A stretch of 38,300 nucleotides of DNA from Planctomycetota bacterium (GTDB lineage: Bacteria > Planctomycetota > Phycisphaerae > Phycisphaerales > SM1A02), in assembly GCA_003671025.1 (NCBI GenBank), contig QWPW01000029.1, forward strand, positions 1 to 38,300. The letters run 5' to 3'. The position numbers and the translations under genes are program-made. Under the pieces are notes generated by a model, which worked only from the letters and a program-made list of their open reading frames with translations, was not told the DNA's origin and searched no databases. How positions within the stretch are numbered: the first letter of the stretch is position 1; each line of letters opens with the position of its first letter. Positions 17,176 through 25,709 of this stretch are shown here, piece by piece.

Positions 17176-18558
17176 ATGCCGCAGAATGCCCCGATCGCCG
17201 CGAATTTCCCTTCCATTGACAACACCGAACTCGCCGCGCTTCGTCACGAAATGGCTTGTTTACAAGGGGAAACACGCGTGTTGCGCCGCAGGGCCTCGAT
17301 CGCGCTGATCGGACTCGGGCTCACCGTGGTCGGCGGTTTGATCGCCATGACCAACCCTGAAGTTACCGCCGTCATTCAAACCAAGCGTCTGGAAATCGTC
17401 GACGATCAAGGCCGCGTCACTGTCGTCGCATCGACGTCGCCGCAAGGTGGACGCGTTGATGTGTGGAATGCGAACGGCGCGAATGTCGCGCGTCTAGGCA
17501 GCAACGATCTCGGCGGCGATTTCATCTTGTGGAACCGCGACGGCAAGGCCGCGTTCAGCGCATACGCGCAGCAAAATGGTGGCCGCGTTGAACTCGGTTC
17601 GAGCAACGGCACCGTCGCCACGATGATGGAGTCCGCGCTTGAAGGCGGACGCGTGACTCTCGCGAATACTGCGGGAAATCCGCTGTTCGGCGCAGGCGCG
17701 TTTGCGGCCGGCGGCGCGTTGCGCATCGGTGATCGCGACAACAATGATGCGGCCGTGTTGCAAGCCACGAGCGCTGGCGGAAGTCTCGGAATGTCTTCAC
17801 CCGATGGCACGATCATGGCGCGTATGCGCGCGGGTGCTGAAGGTGGTGAGTTTGATCTCGCGGCGAAGTCGGGCGGCACGCGCGTGAGTGCGTCGGTGAC
17901 GGACAGTGAGAGCGTGATCATCGCGATCTCTCCTACTGGCTCTGGCAAAATCGAAGCGGACAAGGATGGCGGAAAGATCGATGTCCTCAATGACAAGGGT
18001 GATCGATTGGCATCACTCGAATCCAACGAAGGCGGCGGCTTGATGGTTTGTCGTGCAGGTGGAGCGCGCCCGGTCGCTAGCTTGGGTTCGAGCGGAACCG
18101 GGGGCAAAGGCGGATTGCTTCAGGTGTACAACGGCGAGCAGAATCCCGTGTTCGCCGCCGCAGTGAATGCGCAGGGCGCGGGACGATTGGCCTTGGGCAC
18201 GCAAGCCGGTGTGGCCACGATCGTCGCTGAGAGCGGACAAGAAGACGGCGGAAGTTTCAGCCTGATTCGCGGCGGAAAACGCTCGATTGCATTTGTCAGC
18301 GGATCCAACGGCGGATTGCTCAATCTTTTCTCGCTCACGGGAGTGCCCATCATTGCTCTCGGTGGCGCGATGGATGCGGCCAACGGAACCGTCGATTCTT
18401 CGGGCACCACCAGCGAATCTGCGGGCGGCGCCGTGGTCCTGCGTTCGAGTGAAGGTAAAGATCTTGTGCGTATGGGCGTTGATGAAAAGGGCGGCGGCAA
18501 TGTCGTGCTATTCAACAAAGATGCGACTGAGCGCAAGTCCATCGCCCCGCCGCGCTGA
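17176..18558 (+). CDS. Membrane-anchored Gly-rich repeat protein
   Basis: 460 residues. Residues 1-38 form a charged, helical N-terminus (ELAALRHEMACLQGETRVLR), and 40-58 a single transmembrane segment (SIALIGLGLTVVGGLIAM). The remainder consists of tandem units of about 22-26 residues with a pattern like GGrvxlxnxxGxxvaxlgsxxxGG, for example GGRVDVWNANGANVARLGSN, GGRVELGSSNGTVATMMES and GGRVTLANTAGNPLFGAGAF. About 14 units are visible. The regular strand/Gly/Asn pattern suggests a beta-solenoid outside the membrane. LEIVDDQGRVTVVAST opens the repeats. The start is set by GGAG at 17167-17170, five bases before the ATG. It diverges from the oxidoreductase gene by 127 bp. Function unknown; a structural or adhesive surface role is only a guess. 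Confidence 0.85.
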   Translation: MPQNAPIAANFPSIDNTELAALRHEMACLQGETRVLRRRASIALIGLGLTVVGGLIAMTNPEVTAVIQTKRLEIVDDQGRVTVVASTSPQGGRVDVWNANGANVARLGSNDLGGDFILWNRDGKAAFSAYAQQNGGRVELGSSNGTVATMMESALEGGRVTLANTAGNPLFGAGAFAAGGALRIGDRDNNDAAVLQATSAGGSLGMSSPDGTIMARMRAGAEGGEFDLAAKSGGTRVSASVTDSESVIIAISPTGSGKIEADKDGGKIDVLNDKGDRLASLESNEGGGLMVCRAGGARPVASLGSSGTGGKGGLLQVYNGEQNPVFAAAVNAQGAGRLALGTQAGVATIVAESGQEDGGSFSLIRGGKRSIAFVSGSNGGLLNLFSLTGVPIIALGGAMDAANGTVDSSGTTSESAGGAVVLRSSEGKDLVRMGVDEKGGGNVVLFNKDATERKSIAPPR

Positions 18559-18640
18559 TCGCAACAGTCGACAAGACATTTGAAGTCGGTGAAGGCGCGT
18601 CCTCACTTCACGCCCGCTCATGCAGCGGTACGCTTGTCGT

Positions 18641-19855
18641 ATGCGCACACACTCGACTCTGCTCACTGTCGCGTTGATGATTGCTTCGCACCCTGCGTTT
18701 GCTGCCGCTGCACCTTCGCCAGCTTCCGCGGAGACCGTTGGCGACGCAGAGTTTCCTGAAGCATGGTTTTGGCGCCTCGGCAGCGCGGGACCTGCGCACA
18801 TTGCGATGACCGGCAAGGCGCCGCCGGCACTCACCGTGCGCGATTGGCGCGGCGACGCAACCGATGTCGCTGCGATTGGCACGGGCGATGTGTGGGCCGC
18901 GCTCAAAGGCAAAGTAGTGGTCGTCGACTTTTGGGCGACATGGTGCGGACCATGTCGCGCCGCGCTGCCGGAAAATGTCGCGATGGTGAAGGAGCTCAAA
19001 GATCAAGGGTTGGTGGTCATCGGTGTGCACGACGCGAAAAAAGGCAGCGAGAAGATGGACGCCGTCGCAGCCACCGCGAACATCAACTATCCAATGGCCA
19101 TCGATGATGCGGGCAAGAGTGCTAGTGCGTGGAAGGTCGGCTTCTGGCCCACCTACGCGGTGATCGATCGCGCGGGAGTCGTGCGCGCGATTGGCTTGCA
19201 ACCACAGCATGTCCGCGCAGTGGTGACGAAACTGCTGGGCGAAAAAGCGCCTGAAACCGCCGCGAAAGCGCCAAATACCAACGCGACGCCTCCGACCAAG
19301 GATGCACCCACGCCCGCGAAGGATCCTGCACCAAGCGCAACGAGCTCAACTCCTGTCGCGCTATTGAGTGCCGCGCTCCACGAGGGCGATGCGCGTCGAC
19401 GCAGCGCATTGGCCAAGTTTGATTCATGTCCAATCGCGCCCGCGCTCACCGATGCGTCGCAGTGGAGCGACGTGGGCGGAACCAGCGGCGGAGCCACTTC
19501 GCTTGAGGCACTCAAAGGCAAAATCGTCGTGCTCGATTTTTGGGCGACATGGTGCGGACCATGTATCTCCAGCGTTCCGCACATGAATGAGTTCGCCAGA
19601 GAGTACGCGGCAAAGGGCGTGGTGGTGATTGGCGTCTGTCATCCACGCGGCGGAGAGAAACTCGCGGCGACTGCGCTCAGTGCCAAGATCGAATATCCAA
19701 TCTGCCTCGACACGAAGGGCGAAGCAAATCGCGCCTACGCGGTGGACAGCTATCCCGACTATTACCTCATCGATCGCCAAGGTCGCGTGCGCGGAGCAGA
19801 CATCGGCAACGGCAATCTCGAAGCAGCCGTGGAACTCTTGCTTGCCGAGCGATGA
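18641..19855 (+). CDS. Exported protein with two thioredoxin (TlpA-like) domains
   Basis: 404 residues. A signal peptide (MRTHSTLLTVALMIASHPAFA) is followed by domain 1 with WCGPC near residue 101, a Pro/Thr/Ala/Lys-rich linker (about 205-245), and domain 2 with WCGPC near residue 304. Both domains have the TlpA/ResA features: a hydrophobic strand before FWATWCGPC, a strand (VVIGVHD / VVIGVCH) and a cis-Pro region (GFWPTYAVIDRAG / DSYPDYYLIDRQG). It should act in thiol-disulfide exchange in the periplasm. The two active-site regions share 27 identical bases (18929-18955 and 19538-19564), pointing to internal duplication or sequence exchange. An upstream ATG at 18620 is possible but adds MQRYACR. 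It lies 82 bp after the repeat protein and may be co-transcribed. Confidence 0.9.
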   Translation: MRTHSTLLTVALMIASHPAFAAAAPSPASAETVGDAEFPEAWFWRLGSAGPAHIAMTGKAPPALTVRDWRGDATDVAAIGTGDVWAALKGKVVVVDFWATWCGPCRAALPENVAMVKELKDQGLVVIGVHDAKKGSEKMDAVAATANINYPMAIDDAGKSASAWKVGFWPTYAVIDRAGVVRAIGLQPQHVRAVVTKLLGEKAPETAAKAPNTNATPPTKDAPTPAKDPAPSATSSTPVALLSAALHEGDARRRSALAKFDSCPIAPALTDASQWSDVGGTSGGATSLEALKGKIVVLDFWATWCGPCISSVPHMNEFAREYAAKGVVVIGVCHPRGGEKLAATALSAKIEYPICLDTKGEANRAYAVDSYPDYYLIDRQGRVRGADIGNGNLEAAVELLLAER

Positions 19856-19858
19856 GCA

Positions 19859-20650
19859 TCACGCGGCGACCGTGCCCGCAACACCATCGCGCGTGACATA
19901 AAACAGTTCGCGCGTGATGGGATAGGGGAGGCGAAGGTAATCGTCTTCCACGCGCAACTTGAGGCGACCGACAAATGGATCGGGGCCAACGCTGATCGCG
20001 ATGAAGCTGTCCCGTGAAGGACACGCAACATAAAAATCGCCCTTGAGTTCGCGCGCCAGGCGACCATGAAGCGACGAGAGCAAGAGTCGCGCCGCGTCGT
20101 AACCATCTTGCTGTGCGACAATCGCCGCGCGTCCACCATCGTGCGAATCCACGATCCGTACTTCGAGGTCAGGCGCGTAACGCGCGAGATTTTCCCGCGA
20201 AATCACGTCTAAATCGTCTGGCTGCAAACCCCAGCGCACCATCTGTTCGGTGGTGATCGAGACTGTGAGCTGCGGAAGATCGATGACAAACACCACGCAC
20301 GTGCCGTTCACAAACGGAATATGCGCGACCTGTTCGCGATCAAGATGTTCGAAGATCGTCTCGGGCTGAATGCGCGGCATGATGCGCGTGCGCGCCACCG
20401 AAAATGGCAAAGGGGAACCAGAGATTTGATCGCCTTCGAAGAGACGCTCGAGATAGTTTTCCACGATGTCACGCGCGTTGCGCGGATCACGCATCACCAT
20501 GCGATAAAGATTCTCGAGGCCAAGATGTCGGCCATCAAATACCACATGAAGTGGGCCGGTGATCGCTGCGTTGCGCGCGGGATATTGACGACGCAACATC
20601 TCGAGCACATGAGCCGCAAACGCTTCGGGTTCAATTGGTAATTGATCCAT
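19859..20650 (-). CDS. DUF1444 (YtpQ-like) family protein
   Basis: 263 residues without signal peptide. The order of conserved stretches matches the DUF1444/YtpQ family: AAITGPLHVVFDGRHLGLEN, then YRMVMRDP, HIPFVNGTCVVFVIDLP, DGYDAARLLLSSL, CPSRDSFIAI and a C-terminal ITRELFYVTRDG. The function of the family is not established. The ATG at 20650 (MDQLPIEPEAFAAHVLEMLR) is chosen because sequence upstream of it reads antisense to the kdsA leader. It converges with the thioredoxin gene (3 bp apart) and diverges from kdsA with 232 bp between starts. Confidence 0.85.
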   Translation of the reverse strand: MDQLPIEPEAFAAHVLEMLRRQYPARNAAITGPLHVVFDGRHLGLENLYRMVMRDPRNARDIVENYLERLFEGDQISGSPLPFSVARTRIMPRIQPETIFEHLDREQVAHIPFVNGTCVVFVIDLPQLTVSITTEQMVRWGLQPDDLDVISRENLARYAPDLEVRIVDSHDGGRAAIVAQQDGYDAARLLLSSLHGRLARELKGDFYVACPSRDSFIAISVGPDPFVGRLKLRVEDDYLRLPYPITRELFYVTRDGVAGTVAA

Positions 20651-20882
20651 CGGGCAGTACTCGCATCGAGTCACTTCGTCGGACTTGGGCGGCGCGTGCT
20701 GCCCGTTCCGAGAAGACTTCGGCACTGCCAACCGCTCGCTTTGGTCGAACCTCAAAAACTCGAACAAGTCAGGCGAAATGAGCGCACGATTCGCGCGGGA
20801 CTTCCTCGCCGGGAGCGAGCTCGCTCTCCTCACCCACGCCTCTAAGCACGAGCCGTTGGTGCGGATTCCGTACACTCCGCGA
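20651..20882. other. Divergent intergenic region between DUF1444 gene and kdsA
   Basis: 232 bp that must hold promoters for both genes. No good -35/-10 pair is recognised on either strand, and both strands show only low-quality frames. Confidence 0.4.
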
Positions 20883-21740
20883 ATGAGCCCAAACGCACGA
20901 TTGGACCAGTGGTTTTCCACCCCCGCAGGAAGCACGCGCCCGCTGCTGCTCATCGCGGGGCCATGCGTCCTTGAAGACGACGACACCAATCGACGCATCG
21001 GCGACACCGTTGCGGAGATTTGTGCGGACCTTGGAATTCTTTACGTCTTCAAAGCGAGTTTCGATAAAGCGAATCGCTCGAGCATCAAAAGTCCGCGTGG
21101 ACCGGGGCTGAGCAAAGGACTCGCGATGATCGCGGCGATGCGCGAGCGCTTGCAGGTTCCCGTCACCACCGACATTCATGCGCCAGAACAAGCCGCGCCC
21201 GCCGCGGAAGTCGTGGACGTGTTGCAGATCCCCGCGTTTCTCTGTCGTCAAACGGACTTGCTCGCCGCAGCAGCAGCCACGGGACGCGCAGTGAATGTGA
21301 AGAAGGGACAGTTCATGTCGCCTCCAGAAATGCGCAACGCATTAGAAAAACTGCAAGAAGGCGGCGCAAAACGCATGATGTTGACCGAGCGTGGCACCTT
21401 CTTTGGCTACAACCGATTGGTCACTGATTTCATCGGACTCGGCGACATGATCGAGTTGGGCCGCGAGTTCGACACTCCCACTTGTTTCGACGCGACCCAT
21501 TCGACGCAACTTCCTGGCGGCGACAAGACCTCGACGGGCGGACGTCCTGATCGTTGCGCACAACTCGCGCGCGCCGCAGTGGTCACTGGAGTCGATGCGA
21601 TATTCCTCGAGTGCCATCCGCATCCCGCGCAATCGAGTTCGGACGCGGCGACGATCCAACCATTGAGTCGCGTGCGAGAAATACTCACCTCGCTTGTCGC
21701 GGTTCGCGCGGCGTTACACGGCAGCAGCGCACCTCACTGA
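20883..21740 (+). CDS. kdsA: 3-deoxy-8-phosphooctulonate synthase (Kdo-8-P synthase)
   Basis: Condenses phosphoenolpyruvate with arabinose 5-phosphate to Kdo-8-phosphate for lipopolysaccharide inner core; 285 residues, typical. Signatures are LLIAGPCVLED, YVFKASFDKANRSS, RGPGLSKGLAM, VTTDIHAPEQA, VNVKKGQFMSPPEM, LTERGTFFGYNRLVTD, FDATHSTQLPGG and FLECHPHP. FDATHS rather than FDVTHS is a small variant. The ATG at 20883 starts MSPNARLDQWFS, directly before the barrel. It leads a run with mcsA and mcsB (81-bp gap) and indicates a Kdo-containing outer membrane. Confidence 0.97.
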   Translation: MSPNARLDQWFSTPAGSTRPLLLIAGPCVLEDDDTNRRIGDTVAEICADLGILYVFKASFDKANRSSIKSPRGPGLSKGLAMIAAMRERLQVPVTTDIHAPEQAAPAAEVVDVLQIPAFLCRQTDLLAAAAATGRAVNVKKGQFMSPPEMRNALEKLQEGGAKRMMLTERGTFFGYNRLVTDFIGLGDMIELGREFDTPTCFDATHSTQLPGGDKTSTGGRPDRCAQLARAAVVTGVDAIFLECHPHPAQSSSDAATIQPLSRVREILTSLVAVRAALHGSSAPH

Positions 21741-21821
21741 CTACAGTGTCGAGCGTTGCGAGGTGCTTCATCTCTCGCAGTTTCTACCCTTCTGATTGCA
21801 GTTGAGATTGACGGACGAACC

Positions 21822-22382
21822 ATGCAACGCGAATGCGACTGCTGCCCCGAAATCGCCGTCGTGCACGAGACTCTCGTGCGTGATGGAGTCAAGTCGGAAG
21901 TGCACCTGTGCGTGGCGCATGCGCAAGAGCGCGGCTACATCCTTCCCAGCAGCGAAGGGCCCACCCTTATCGTGAGCAAGCTGCTCGAGCAGACCAAACC
22001 CGTCGCAGTGCGCGCGGCGCGCGCGTGCCCTGTATGCGCCATGACCATGGCCGCGATTCGCGCGGCGGGACTTGCGGGTTGTCCACAGTGCTACAGCTTT
22101 TTTGAGGGCGACCTCGGACTCATCATCGAGCGCGCACAAGGCGGCGCCACCGTGCATGTGGGTCGACACCCCGAACACGCGGGTGAGTTGGTTGATCGTG
22201 CGGCGATGCGCAACAAATTGGCGAAAGAATTGCGCGAAGCAGTTTCGCGCGAAGAGTACGAACGCGCCGCGCGACTGCGCGATGCGTTGCTGCAGTTGGG
22301 CGTGCCTGTGGATAAGAATGAAGTCGACATTGCATTCAAAATCGGATCACAGGGCGACGAGAAAGATGGTGCCCCATCGTGA
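21822..22382 (+). CDS. mcsA: McsA-like zinc-finger protein with UVR motif
   Basis: 186 residues with the layout of McsA, the activator of the protein-arginine kinase McsB. There are cysteine groups at the N-terminus (CDCC, residues 5-8; LCVAH near 29) and a second pair (ACPVC near 67, GCPQC near 85), a charged middle, and a C-terminal UVR motif (LREAVSREEYERAARLRD near 145) like those that contact ClpC or Uvr partners. The ATG at 21822 gives MQRECDCC, so the first finger starts at once; a longer start at 21756 has no support. The stop overlaps the mcsB GTG by four bases (GTGA), so the pair is translationally coupled. Confidence 0.88.
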   Translation: MQRECDCCPEIAVVHETLVRDGVKSEVHLCVAHAQERGYILPSSEGPTLIVSKLLEQTKPVAVRAARACPVCAMTMAAIRAAGLAGCPQCYSFFEGDLGLIIERAQGGATVHVGRHPEHAGELVDRAAMRNKLAKELREAVSREEYERAARLRDALLQLGVPVDKNEVDIAFKIGSQGDEKDGAPS

Positions 22383-23539
22383 GTGCGAGCGGCAGCAATC
22401 CGCAGCCACCGCGAAGCGACGCTGATCGCGTGGTGCCCACGTCGCTCGATGCCCTCATCGAACGCGACAACGCGCAAGGACTGATCGCGCCCGACAGCGA
22501 TTGCGTGGTGTCGAGTCGCGTGCGCCTCGCGCGCAATCTCATCGGCTATCCGTTCGTGCATCGCGCGACACCCGATCAACTCAACGACCTCGTTCATCGC
22601 GTGCAATCGGCGCGTATGAGCGGCCCCTTTCAAGCGGGCGTGCGCTGGGTCAATGTGCAAGCCACCGCGGCGATTGATCGATTGCTCTTGTTTGAACGCA
22701 ATCTGATTTCACGTCCCTTCGTCGAGAGCCCGCATCCGCGCTGCGTGGCGATTTCCAGCGACGAAACCACCAGTGTCATGGTGAATGAAGAAGATCACTT
22801 GCGTCTGCAGATGCTCGCGCCGGGATTGCAGTTGCAGCCACTGGCCTCGCGCATGTTTGCCCTCGATGCCTCGCTCGAGCGTTCGCTTGAGTTCTCGTTT
22901 CATCCGCGCTTTGGCTACCTCACCGCGTGCCCCACCAATGTCGGCACCGGCATTCGCGTGAGTGCGATGCTTCATCTTCCTGCGCTGATCATGCTCGACG
23001 AAATCGACCGCATGAAGCGTGCGGCCAAAGACATGCATCTCGCGGTGCGCGGCTTTCATGGCGAAGGCACCGAAGCCATCGGCGACTTTTTTCAAGTCTC
23101 CAACCAAACCACCCTCGGACGCAGCGAAATCGATCTGGTCGAAGAATTCACCTTGAGCATCGTGCCGCAGTTTGTCGCCTACGAACGCACCGCGCGGCAA
23201 ACTCTGGTGGAGCGCGATCCTGCTTCGCTCGATGATCGTGTCTTCCGCGCGTTAGGAATTCTCCGTTCGTGCCGACTGCTCGCATTGGAAGAGTCGCTCA
23301 AGTTTCTCTCGCGCATTCGCTTAGGAGTTGCGCTCGGGCGCGTGAGCGATGTGACCCTCGCGCAAGTCGATCGCTTGTTGGTGGAAGTGCAACCCGCGCA
23401 TCTCGCGCGTTCGATGGGACATGAGCTGAACACCGCGCAGGACGAAGAGTTGGCGAAAGACGCAAGCCCTCACACGGGCAAGAATCGCGACGACCGCGCG
23501 GCACGCGCCACGATGGTGCGCGCGTCGCTCAACGCGTAA
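22379..23539 (+). CDS. mcsB: Protein-arginine kinase McsB
   Basis: Guanidino-kinase-fold enzyme that phosphorylates arginine residues of proteins; 386 residues, slightly longer than Bacillus McsB because of N- and C-terminal extensions. Signatures are VVSSRVRLARNLIGYPF near residue 43, NEEDHLRLQ near 137 with catalytic Glu, CPTNVGTGIRVSAMLHLP near 183 with the conserved Cys, RGFHGEGTEA near 222 with the second catalytic Glu, and ISNQ-like VSNQTTLGRSE near 241. The helical C-terminal region that recognises phospho-arginine is present. GTG start, overlapping mcsA by GTGA. Arginine or creatine kinase is less likely because of length and the mcsA partner. The 3' end lies one base from the convergent pabA/trpG gene. 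Confidence 0.94.
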   Translation: MSASGSNPQPPRSDADRVVPTSLDALIERDNAQGLIAPDSDCVVSSRVRLARNLIGYPFVHRATPDQLNDLVHRVQSARMSGPFQAGVRWVNVQATAAIDRLLLFERNLISRPFVESPHPRCVAISSDETTSVMVNEEDHLRLQMLAPGLQLQPLASRMFALDASLERSLEFSFHPRFGYLTACPTNVGTGIRVSAMLHLPALIMLDEIDRMKRAAKDMHLAVRGFHGEGTEAIGDFFQVSNQTTLGRSEIDLVEEFTLSIVPQFVAYERTARQTLVERDPASLDDRVFRALGILRSCRLLALEESLKFLSRIRLGVALGRVSDVTLAQVDRLLVEVQPAHLARSMGHELNTAQDEELAKDASPHTGKNRDDRAARATMVRASLNA

Positions 23540-23540
23540 C

Positions 23541-24125
23541 TCAGCGCATGGCAAGAAAGTTCGCGAGAAGCGTTGGCCCCTCTAACGTCAGAAAACTCTC
23601 GGGATGAAATTGCACGCCCTCAAGAGGTGCGCTTCCCGTTGGCGCTTTCCAGCGCAATCCCATGACTTCCCCTTTGGCCGTCCACGCCGTTCGTTCGAAC
23701 TCAGGATGAATCGAATCAGGATCAACCACCAGCGAGTGGTAGCGCGTGGCCACGAAGGGATTACTCATTCCCGCGAAGAGACCGCGACCATCGTGATGGA
23801 TTTCGGAAGTCTTTCCGTGCACCGGCTCATCGTTGCGCCGCACCACCATTCCGTGGCAATCGCCGATGGTTTGATGACCAAGGCACACGCCGAGCACGGG
23901 AATCCGCCCGCGAAAGTGCGTGATCAACGCGGCACTGATGCCCGCTTCTTTGGGCGTACACGGTCCCGGCGAGATCACCAGATGCGACGGTCGCAGCGCC
24001 TCTGCTTGTTCGACCGTGATCGCGTCGTTGCGCACCACTTCAACACGCAACGCGCGGTTAATCTCGCCAAAGCGCTGCACCAGGTTGAAGGTGAACGAGT
24101 CGTAGTTGTCGATGAGCAACAGCAC
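23541..24125 (-). CDS. pabA: Glutamine amidotransferase subunit of anthranilate or aminodeoxychorismate synthase
   Basis: Releases ammonia from glutamine for the chorismate-using partner (TrpE or PabB); 194 residues. The class I amidotransferase triad is visible: Cys in GVCLGHQTIG near residue 81, and His and Glu in GVQFHPESFLT near 173. DNYDSFTFNLVQ at the N-terminus and ISPGPCTPKEAG near 57 are typical of TrpG/PabA. Sequence alone does not separate TrpG from PabA, and one protein often serves both. A GTG at 24125 (MLLLIDNYDS) is chosen since homologues start there; longer frames run into the next gene's upstream region. No partner gene is in the window. Confidence 0.92.
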   Translation of the reverse strand: MLLLIDNYDSFTFNLVQRFGEINRALRVEVVRNDAITVEQAEALRPSHLVISPGPCTPKEAGISAALITHFRGRIPVLGVCLGHQTIGDCHGMVVRRNDEPVHGKTSEIHHDGRGLFAGMSNPFVATRYHSLVVDPDSIHPEFERTAWTAKGEVMGLRWKAPTGSAPLEGVQFHPESFLTLEGPTLLANFLAMR

Positions 24126-24258
24126 TCGAGGAATGGTACGCAAGCACGCATTCGGTGCAATGCGCGAGCACGATGCGAGCGTCGCGCATGCAAGGCGTGC
24201 GACTGATGCGCACGGCGAAACCACTCGCGTATGCAGAGCGGGTATCGTCCCAATCCTT

Positions 24259-24672
24259 ATGAACGCCGATGTTGCTCCCCACTGCGCCACGTGCATGCTT
24301 CGCCTCGAATCTTCGACGGGCACAAACTTCGTGCTCTCGATTCCCGAAACCGATTACACGCTCGATCTCATCGCCGCGGGGACGACCAACAAGGCGATCG
24401 GCAAGCGCGTGCAAGGCACCATTCACGCGCGCGCACAGAAGATGCATCGAGCCACTGCGGGCGGCCAATTCATCGAACCCGTGTCGGGACATCCACGCAT
24501 CGTGCAAGGCCGCATTCTTGAGATTGACAGCGCGGGCAATCGCGTGCTGCTTCAAGCAGTGGTGCCCATGTGGGTCGCACTCGATCCTCTGCAAGAGACG
24601 AGCGCGTTCGCTGCGGGCGACTTTGTGAACTTCTACATGGAGAGCGGAGTCACCTTCGCGCCCACCGCGTGA
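24259..24672 (+). CDS. Uncharacterised 137-residue protein
   Basis: No recognised domain. The sequence is beta-rich, with two Cys at the start (CATCMLRLESS), a central GTIHARAQKMHRATAGGQFI, then GHPRIVQGRILEID and VNFYMESGVTF at the C-terminus. The VQGRILEIDSAGNRVLLQ pattern suggests a small barrel of the OB or SH3 kind, which is inference. There is no signal peptide. It overlaps the next gene by GTGA, so the two are coupled. It diverges from pabA by 133 bp. The ATG at 24259 is the last reasonable start; longer frames would cross the antisense pabA start region. Confidence 0.75.
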   Translation: MNADVAPHCATCMLRLESSTGTNFVLSIPETDYTLDLIAAGTTNKAIGKRVQGTIHARAQKMHRATAGGQFIEPVSGHPRIVQGRILEIDSAGNRVLLQAVVPMWVALDPLQETSAFAAGDFVNFYMESGVTFAPTA

Positions 24673-25694
24673 GCGACGTCTCTGCGGCAGACGAGCGCGT
24701 CATCGGCGTGGCAGTGATCGGACTCGGATTCATGGGTCGCGTGCATCTCGCGGAGTATGCGCGTGCTCCGCGAGTCGCGGTGCGCGCAGCGTTTGATCCG
24801 GCCAATCCCACGGCCTCGTCGGGCAACCTCATCACTACCAGCGATGACACCGAGCGCCTGCTCGCCGCAACGCCGCGCGAGAGCTCGCTGACCGCGTTGC
24901 TCGCCCGCAGCGATGTCGAACTCGTGTCCATATGCACGCCCACCGACACGCACATCGATCTCGCGCGCGCAGCGATTTCCGCGGGAAAACACGTCCTTCT
25001 CGAGAAACCCGTATCGCTCGATGCACAGGCAATCGACGCGCTCGAGGCACACGCACGCGCCGCCGGCGTGCTGGTGATGCCCGCGCATTGCATGCGATTC
25101 TGGCCCGCGTGGAGTTGGATGGCTGACGCGGTGCGCGAGAAAAAATTCGGCGCGGTGCGGCGTGCTTCGTTTCGTCGCCTCGGCGCGGCTCCCAATTGGA
25201 GTCAGAACTTTTATCTCGACGACACGCGCTCAGGCGGCGCGATGGTCGACCTTCATATTCACGACGCAGACTTCGTGCGCTTCGTGTGGGGCGAACCACG
25301 GCGCGTCAGCGCGCAAGGCAGCCGTCGTCACGTCCACACCACCTATGAGTTTGCCGATGGATTGAGTGTGCACGCGGAAGGCGGATGGATGAACGATGCG
25401 AACTTCGCGTTCACGATGGTCGCCTCCATCGAATGCGAAAACGGAATCATCGACTTCCGCTTGGGCCGTGAGGTAGAGCTGATGGTGTTGGAGGTCGACG
25501 GAGCGCAACGCGGCGTCGCGCGCGCGATCATCGCGGGTGTCGACTATGCGACAGGCACTGGGTACGAACATGAAATTGCCGCGTTTCTTGCGGCAATTCG
25601 CGCAAATGCGAGGTGCGCGCCCGTCACCCTCGCCGATGCCGCTGCGACGCAACGTCTGCTTGATCGCGAGTTCGCCGCGATCAATGACGTGTGA
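24669..25694 (+). CDS. Gfo/Idh/MocA-family oxidoreductase
   Basis: Second member of this NAD(P)-dependent dehydrogenase family in the window, 341 residues. IGVAVIGLGFMGRVHLAEY near residue 10 is the Rossmann motif, SICTPTDTHIDLA near 88, LEKPVSLD near 112 carries the catalytic Lys, and GGAMVDLHIHDADFVRFVWG near 193 is the second family motif. It is only distantly like the protein at 15789-17048. The GTG start at 24669 overlaps the previous stop by four bases. Its coupling to an unknown beta-rich protein may be a clue to its role. The 3' end is 15 bp from the convergent pterin dehydratase gene. Confidence 0.92.
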   Translation: MSDVSAADERVIGVAVIGLGFMGRVHLAEYARAPRVAVRAAFDPANPTASSGNLITTSDDTERLLAATPRESSLTALLARSDVELVSICTPTDTHIDLARAAISAGKHVLLEKPVSLDAQAIDALEAHARAAGVLVMPAHCMRFWPAWSWMADAVREKKFGAVRRASFRRLGAAPNWSQNFYLDDTRSGGAMVDLHIHDADFVRFVWGEPRRVSAQGSRRHVHTTYEFADGLSVHAEGGWMNDANFAFTMVASIECENGIIDFRLGREVELMVLEVDGAQRGVARAIIAGVDYATGTGYEHEIAAFLAAIRANARCAPVTLADAAATQRLLDREFAAINDV

Positions 25695-25709
25695 CTCACG
25701 CGCAATTCT

